Shown in pieces: positions 59,643-64,000 of a DNA stretch of 64,000 nt (position 1 is its first letter; the number at the start of each line of letters is the position of its first letter). Origin of the DNA: Paraburkholderia sp. BCC1886 (GTDB taxonomy: Bacteria > Pseudomonadota > Gammaproteobacteria > Burkholderiales > Burkholderiaceae). The notes under the pieces were generated by a model that did not search any database, was not told where the DNA came from, and was given only the letters and a program-made list of their open reading frames with translations. Position numbers and translations under genes: made by a program. The stretch is from NCBI RefSeq assembly GCF_900996245.1, contig NZ_CAAJGK010000053.1, positions 1-64,000 of the forward strand. Direction: 5' to 3'.

Positions 59643-61297
59643 GGTTTATCTCCTGTTTTACCGCGCAACAGCGATTCGGGATGACGCTCCAGATAATCCG
59701 ACAGCGAATTCAGCGACTGCAACGTTCGCGTCAATTCCTGCAGCGCCTGATGCACGTCCGACTGCAACGGCGAGTCCTGCTGCAAAGTGGCTTGCGCCGA
59801 TCCAAACGTCTGCTTCGCGGCGGCCAGCGTGTCGCGCGCCTGCGGCACCACCTCGGTGTCGAGTCGCTTGAACAACGCGTCGGCATTCTGCAGCGCACTG
59901 TTCAGGTTGTTGCCGATCTGGTCGAACGGCACCTTGTCCAGCTTCTTCGCAATGTCGGCCACCTGCAGTTGCAACTCGTCCAGCGTGTTCGGTATGGTCG
60001 GCAGTTCGAGCGGATCGCTCGCCACGTCGACCGTCGCCGGCGGCGCCTTCGGGAAGATGTCCACCGCCACGTACAACTGGCTCGTGATCAGATTGCCCGT
60101 GCGCAACTGGCCACGCAAACCGTGCTTGACGAGTTGCTGCAGCATCGTCTGCCCCGCCATACTGCCCGGCGCCGGCGCGGTTTCGCGGAAACGCTTGCCG
60201 AGCCGGTCGGGATACAGGTTCATCGTCACCGGCATGGTGAAGCTGCGGGTCTTCGGATCGTAGTCGATGCCGATGTTCGTCACCTGACCGAGCACGATGC
60301 CGCGGAAATCGACCGGCGCGCCAATCGACAGGCCACGCAGCGACTGGTTGAAGTTCATCACCACGCGCAGCGGCACGCCATCCGGCTCGCGCATCGCATC
60401 CGCTTCGTCCGAACCGAGGCGGAACGTCATGTTGTTCGGCGCCTGCGCACCCACGCCCTGGCCAGGCGGCGACTGGAACGACAGGCCGCCCACGATCACC
60501 GTGGCGAGCGACTGCGTATTCAGCTTGAAGCCGCTCGAGTCGAGCCGCAGATCGACCCCGCTCGCATGCCACCAGCGCGAGTTGGTGCCGACGTACTGGT
60601 CGAACGGCGCGGACACGAACACCTGCATGGTCACGCCGGTGCCGTCCTTGTCCAGCGAGAAACCGACCACCTGACCGACCTGCACGCGCCGGTAGAAAAT
60701 CGGCGAGCCGATGTCGATCGAGCCGAGCGAATCGCCATGCAGCACGAACTGATGACCCTTCTGGTCGCCGGTAATCGGCGGCGGCGTTTCGAGCCCGACG
60801 AAGTCCTTCTCGGTGTCCGGCGAATGCCCGGCGTCGGCGCCGATATATGCACCCGACAACAACGTGGTCAGCCCCGACACGCCGCTCGCACCGACCCGCG
60901 GACGCACCACCCAGAAGCGCGAATCCTTCACCGCGAAGTCCTCGCCTTCCTTGGTCAACTGCACCTGCACCAGCACGTGCGACAGATCTTTGGAGAGGGT
61001 GATGGTCTTCACCGAGCCGACGTCGACGTCCTTGTACTTGACCTTGGTCTTGCCCGGCTCGAGCCCTTCGGCGCTGACGAAGCTGATCGTGATGGTCGGG
61101 CCTTTCTCCGTTACCGACTTGATGACGAGCGCGATGCCGATCAACGCGGCGATCAGCGGAATCATCCAGACGAGCGAAGGCAGCCAGCGGCTGCGCGGTT
61201 CGACGTCGGGGTCGGGAAGTTGGGGCGGCAGCTTCGGTCCGTTCGAATCGTTGCGCGGCGCGTCGGAGGCGGGCGTCGGTCCTTGCGGGCTAGTCAT
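59639..61297 (-). CDS. pqiB: PqiB, MCE-domain lipid transport protein
   Basis: A 552-residue protein with one N-terminal transmembrane helix (about 36-58) and three MCE (MlaD) domains, for example at about 60-150, 170-230 and 290-390, then a long helical region to the end. MCE proteins form tubes that carry lipids between the inner and outer membranes. It starts inside the end of the upstream PqiA gene (eight-base overlap) and ends inside pqiC. Confidence 0.95.
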   Translation of the reverse strand: MTSPQGPTPASDAPRNDSNGPKLPPQLPDPDVEPRSRWLPSLVWMIPLIAALIGIALVIKSVTEKGPTITISFVSAEGLEPGKTKVKYKDVDVGSVKTITLSKDLSHVLVQVQLTKEGEDFAVKDSRFWVVRPRVGASGVSGLTTLLSGAYIGADAGHSPDTEKDFVGLETPPPITGDQKGHQFVLHGDSLGSIDIGSPIFYRRVQVGQVVGFSLDKDGTGVTMQVFVSAPFDQYVGTNSRWWHASGVDLRLDSSGFKLNTQSLATVIVGGLSFQSPPGQGVGAQAPNNMTFRLGSDEADAMREPDGVPLRVVMNFNQSLRGLSIGAPVDFRGIVLGQVTNIGIDYDPKTRSFTMPVTMNLYPDRLGKRFRETAPAPGSMAGQTMLQQLVKHGLRGQLRTGNLITSQLYVAVDIFPKAPPATVDVASDPLELPTIPNTLDELQLQVADIAKKLDKVPFDQIGNNLNSALQNADALFKRLDTEVVPQARDTLAAAKQTFGSAQATLQQDSPLQSDVHQALQELTRTLQSLNSLSDYLERHPESLLRGKTGDKP

Positions 61298-61940
61298 GGC
61301 GGGGGTCCTGAGGTTTTTTAGTACGGCTTTCCACGTTGTCCCAGATGAGTCGTGGATCGAATTGCATGGATGCCATCATGGTCAGAATCACGACCGAGCC
61401 GAACGCGATCGCGCCGGGTCCGGCCGTAATCACAGCCAGCGACTTGAAACGGACCAGCGCAACGGTCAGCGTGACGACGAATACGTCGAGCATCGACCAG
61501 CGGCCGATCCGCTCGACCATCCGGTACAGCGTGGCGCGTTGCTGTGGACGCCAGCGCGAGCGCCGTTGCGCGGTGACGGTGAGCAGCACCAGCACGCTCA
61601 GCTTGAGCATCGGCACCATGATGCTGGCGATGAACACGATGACCGCGAGCGGCCAGTCGCCCGAGGTCCAGAAATACACGACGCCGCTCATGATGGTGTC
61701 GTCTTCGGAACCGAGCAGCGACGCGGTATGCATGACCGGCAGCAGGTTCGCGGGAATATACAGCAGTGCGGCGGCAATCAGCAGCGCCCAGGTGCGCACG
61801 AGGCTGTCGGGGTTGCGCGAGTGCAGGTGTGTGCCGCAGCGTCCGCAGTGCTGCGCCGTAATGGAGCGGATGCGCGGCTCGACGCGTCCGCACGCATGGC
61901 AGGAGACCAGACCCGCGCGGCGCGCGGTGACGTATTTCAT
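61290..61940 (-). CDS. pqiA: PqiA-type membrane protein, second copy
   Basis: A 216-residue protein with a zinc-ribbon start (CHACGR ... CGRCG) and four transmembrane helices. It equals the second half of E. coli PqiA, which is a single 417-residue protein with two similar halves. It lies seven bases after the first PqiA-type gene and overlaps pqiB by eight bases. PqiA is the inner-membrane partner of PqiB. Confidence 0.92.
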   Translation of the reverse strand: MKYVTARRAGLVSCHACGRVEPRIRSITAQHCGRCGTHLHSRNPDSLVRTWALLIAAALLYIPANLLPVMHTASLLGSEDDTIMSGVVYFWTSGDWPLAVIVFIASIMVPMLKLSVLVLLTVTAQRRSRWRPQQRATLYRMVERIGRWSMLDVFVVTLTVALVRFKSLAVITAGPGAIAFGSVVILTMMASMQFDPRLIWDNVESRTKKPQDPRHD

Positions 61941-61947
61941 GGCGTGC

Positions 61948-62712
61948 TCATCCCTGAGGCGGCGCCGACGGCGCGCCGGGTGGCAAATCGGGAGCCGCCG
62001 GAGGTGACGGCTCGAGCAGGGCGGGCGGCGCGGGCGGCCCGTCCAGCGAGGTCATCGCGGCCGCGGCACTGTCGGCCGACGTGCGCGGCAATGGCCGCTG
62101 GCTGCGGTCGCCGAGTTCGTCGGCAAGGTCCCACAGAATGCGCGGATCGAACGTGACGACCACCGCGAACATCAGCGTCAGCACGCCGAACGCGAACAGC
62201 GCGGCTTCGGGAATCACGCGCGCGAGGCTGACCATTTTGACGATGGTGATGAGCACGCCCAGCATGAACACTTCGATCATTCCCCACGGCCGCACGAACT
62301 GGATGGCGCGCAGCACGCGGTTGAACATGGGCGGCACGTAGCCCGCGCGCAGCGGAATCAGCACGTAGAGCAGCGCGACGAGTTCGGTCAGCGGGAACAG
62401 GATGGTCGAGCAGAACACCATGACGGCGACGATCTGCATGTCCTCGTTCCACAACGCGACCAGCGCGCCGAACAGCGTGGTTTGCGAAGTAATGCCGTTG
62501 GTTTCGAGTTCGACGATAGGAAAGCCCTGCGCAATCACGAAGGTGATGAGCGCGGCCAGCGTCATGGCGCTGATCTTGTCGAGCTTGCGCGACACGCCGC
62601 TGTATAGCGTTGCGCCGCAACGCGGACAACGCGCGACAGTCCGCCCGGCAAGCCTGGGCTTGCGGAACAGCGTGTCACATTCATGGCACGCGATCAGGTT
62701 GTCATGTTCCAT
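61948..62712 (-). CDS. pqiA: PqiA-type membrane protein, first copy
   Basis: A 254-residue protein with CHECDTLF ... CPRCGATLY as its zinc ribbon and four transmembrane helices, followed by a Pro/Ala-rich tail not seen in the second copy. It corresponds to the first half of E. coli PqiA. It starts the minus-strand pqiA-pqiA-pqiB-pqiC operon; regulation is unknown, but in E. coli SoxS induces it. Confidence 0.92.
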   Translation of the reverse strand: MEHDNLIACHECDTLFRKPRLAGRTVARCPRCGATLYSGVSRKLDKISAMTLAALITFVIAQGFPIVELETNGITSQTTLFGALVALWNEDMQIVAVMVFCSTILFPLTELVALLYVLIPLRAGYVPPMFNRVLRAIQFVRPWGMIEVFMLGVLITIVKMVSLARVIPEAALFAFGVLTLMFAVVVTFDPRILWDLADELGDRSQRPLPRTSADSAAAAMTSLDGPPAPPALLEPSPPAAPDLPPGAPSAPPQG

Positions 62713-63088
62713 ACGGCGATGGGCTTAACGGTGTGAAGGGCAGCGTGCAAAGCCGGATCGATAGAGCGGGTCTGATGAAAGCGAGCAGCCATAGTACCAA
62801 ACGCGTCTGGCCTGCGTAGTGGCATTGTGGCGTTGCAGGAAACGCGCCCGGCCCGCGATCGACAGGTCTGTTCAGACCGCCTCGGTCCCTAATTGTTCAA
62901 TATGTGTCAAAAATGCACCGGTGATAGCGGGCAAACGCGACTCGGGCTATTTGCTACTCGCCTGCCGTTTAATTTTCAGGTACATAGACCGCTGGCACCG
63001 CGCGGGTGAAACGCGCATCCGGCGGCGAAACGTGGGCAAAACGCGGGCAATACGCCTGCCTGAAAAAACAGCGAATGGGGAGATCCGT
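62713..63088. other. Divergent region between pqiA and the MHS transporter
   Basis: No gene is apparent in these 376 bases. It contains a dyad GGTCTG-TT-CAGACC (62865-62878) and a relatively AT-rich stretch 62890-62915 with TTGTTC and, on the minus strand, TTGACA, likely belonging to a promoter although no consensus -10 pairs with them. A run of short GAAACG-like repeats lies at 63007-63050. Confidence 0.5.
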
Positions 63089-64000
63089 ATGAATGCAACA
63101 GCGACAGCAAGTCGCGTGGGGAGTCGCAACAGTTCGTGGCGCGCGGTGGTCGCGGCGTCGATCGGCAACGCGCTCGAATGGTTCGATCTGGTGGTGTATG
63201 GCTTCTTCGCGGTGATCATCGCGAAGCTGTTTTTCCCGGCCGGTAACGATACGGTCTCGCTGCTGCTCACGCTCGGCACCTTCGGGGTGTCGTTTTTCAT
63301 GCGGCCGCTCGGCGCCATCGTGATCGGCGCCTATGCGGATCGTGCCGGCCGCAAAGCCGCGCTGACGCTGTCCATCCTGTTGATGATGGGCGGCACGCTG
63401 ATCATCGCGGTGCTGCCGACCTACCGCAGCATCGGTCTCGCCGCGCCGGTCATCCTCGTGATCGCACGTCTGATGCAGGGCTTCTCGGCGGGCGGCGAAT
63501 TCGGCAGTGCCACGGCGTTTCTTGCCGAGCACGTGCCGTCGCGGCGCGGCTTCTTCGCAAGCTGGCAGGTGGCGAGCCAGGGTCTGACGACGCTGCTCGC
63601 GGCCGGCTTCGGCGTGCTGCTCACGGGCAAGCTGTCGCCGGATCAGATGGCTTCGTGGGGCTGGCGCGTGCCGTTCTTTTTCGGTCTGCTGATCGGGCCG
63701 GTGGCCTGGTATATCCGCACGAAGCTCGACGAGACGCCGGAATTCCTCGCCGCCGAAACCACCGAGACGCCGTTGCGCGACACCTTCACGAGTCAGAAAC
63801 TGCGGCTGCTGATCGCGATCGGCGTGGTGGTGCTGGGCACGGTGTCCACGTACCTCGTGCTGTTCATGCCGACTTACGGCGTGAAGCAGTTGGGACTGGC
63901 GCCGTCGGTCGCGTTCGCAGCCATCGCGGTGACGGGCTTGATCCAGATGGTGTTTTCGCCGCTTGTCGGTCATCTGTCCGACCGGCATGGGCGCACGACC
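63089..64000 (+). CDS. MFS transporter, metabolite:proton symporter (MHS) type, truncated at the window end
   Basis: The first 304 residues of a major facilitator transporter run open to the window end. It starts MNATATASRVG with GGAG at about 63077-63081 and has nine or so hydrophobic helices. SIGNALEWFDLVVYGFFAVI is the signature of the MHS family (proline/betaine, alpha-ketoglutarate, shikimate carriers), and GAYADRAGRKAALT is the loop 2-3 motif. The substrate cannot be told. It is divergent from the pqi operon. Confidence 0.93.
   Translation, partial: MNATATASRVGSRNSSWRAVVAASIGNALEWFDLVVYGFFAVIIAKLFFPAGNDTVSLLLTLGTFGVSFFMRPLGAIVIGAYADRAGRKAALTLSILLMMGGTLIIAVLPTYRSIGLAAPVILVIARLMQGFSAGGEFGSATAFLAEHVPSRRGFFASWQVASQGLTTLLAAGFGVLLTGKLSPDQMASWGWRVPFFFGLLIGPVAWYIRTKLDETPEFLAAETTETPLRDTFTSQKLRLLIAIGVVVLGTVSTYLVLFMPTYGVKQLGLAPSVAFAAIAVTGLIQMVFSPLVGHLSDRHGRTT

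Noticed and set aside
59576..61321. Open frame of 581 codons on the plus strand opposite pqiB
   Set aside because: pqiB carries three MCE domains and overlaps its operon partners; the antisense frame has none.
62969..63988. Open frame of 339 codons on the minus strand opposite the MHS transporter
   Set aside because: The plus strand carries a clear membrane protein with MHS motifs open to the window end.
1..64000. CRISPR arrays, tRNA and rRNA genes, prophage or transposase genes
   Set aside because: I looked for regularly spaced repeats, tRNA cloverleaf-type ends and transposase motifs and saw none; a covariance-model scan would be needed to exclude small RNAs.

Overview
The window is a gene-dense, high-GC stretch of housekeeping chromosome from a betaproteobacterium, almost certainly Burkholderia or Paraburkholderia. 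The assignment rests on gene content and protein sequence style: UbiJ/UbiB beside a Tim44-like protein, split pntAA/pntAB/pntB, lptD-surA-pdxA-ksgA divergent from amgK-murU, glyQ-glyS-gmhB-plsC, split pqiA, a DUF4148-type secreted protein and a DUF3683 FAD-linked oxidase. No rRNA, tRNA, CRISPR array, prophage or transposase gene was found. I recognise about 52 protein genes; the first (ilvA) and the last (an MFS transporter) are cut by the window edges.

Layout. 1-5.7 kb: ilvA start (minus), a long leader with a possible Cys-rich upstream ORF, a 1364-residue FAD/Fe-S dehydrogenase, HIT and DUF971 proteins. 5.7-9.9 kb: ubiquinone block ubiE, Tim44-like gene, ubiJ, ubiB. 9.9-15.7 kb: TPMT-like methyltransferase, FmdB zinc ribbon, DUF502 membrane protein, aspS with a strong terminator, nudB coupled to clsB. 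15.9-24.8 kb: TPR/glycosyltransferase-like protein, then a beta-oxidation cluster led by a TetR regulator whose promoter carries a perfect 18-bp palindrome, followed by acyl-CoA dehydrogenase, FadB-type and thiolase genes and a separate enoyl-CoA hydratase. 24.8-31.6 kb: fdhD divergent from a nitrate-reductase-associated protein, a PAS-GGDEF-EAL protein, GST/LysR pair, a small secreted protein and a thioesterase. 31.8-41.5 kb: Atm1-type ABC exporter, MurU/AmgK cell-wall recycling, lptD-surA-pdxA-ksgA. 41.6-48.5 kb: gloA, then the minus-strand run glyQ-glyS-gmhB-plsC-metallopeptidase, preceded by an FkbM methyltransferase. 48.6-55.3 kb: membrane-anchored glutamate-synthase-like protein, mnmA-nudJ, and the proton-translocating transhydrogenase pntAA-AB-B. 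55.4-64 kb: a duplicated-domain lipoprotein, an RlmL-like rRNA methyltransferase, a roughly 490-bp inverted-repeat element, the pqiA1-A2-B-C lipid-transport operon and an MHS-type transporter.

Envelope biogenesis recurs as a theme: LptD/SurA (outer-membrane assembly), GmhB (LPS heptose), MurU/AmgK (peptidoglycan recycling), PlsC and ClsB (phospholipids) and PqiABC (lipid transport). Respiration is the second theme: UbiE/J/B, Pnt and the FAD-linked dehydrogenase. The parts that look least described are the inverted-repeat element between rlmL and pqiC, the lipoprotein with one His-rich and one degenerate copy of the same domain, the G-tract cluster at the rlmL start, the Cys-rich leader ORF at 406-510 and the hairpin in front of lptD. 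I saw no obvious defence or biosynthetic island; base composition and gene style look uniform apart from the inverted-repeat element.
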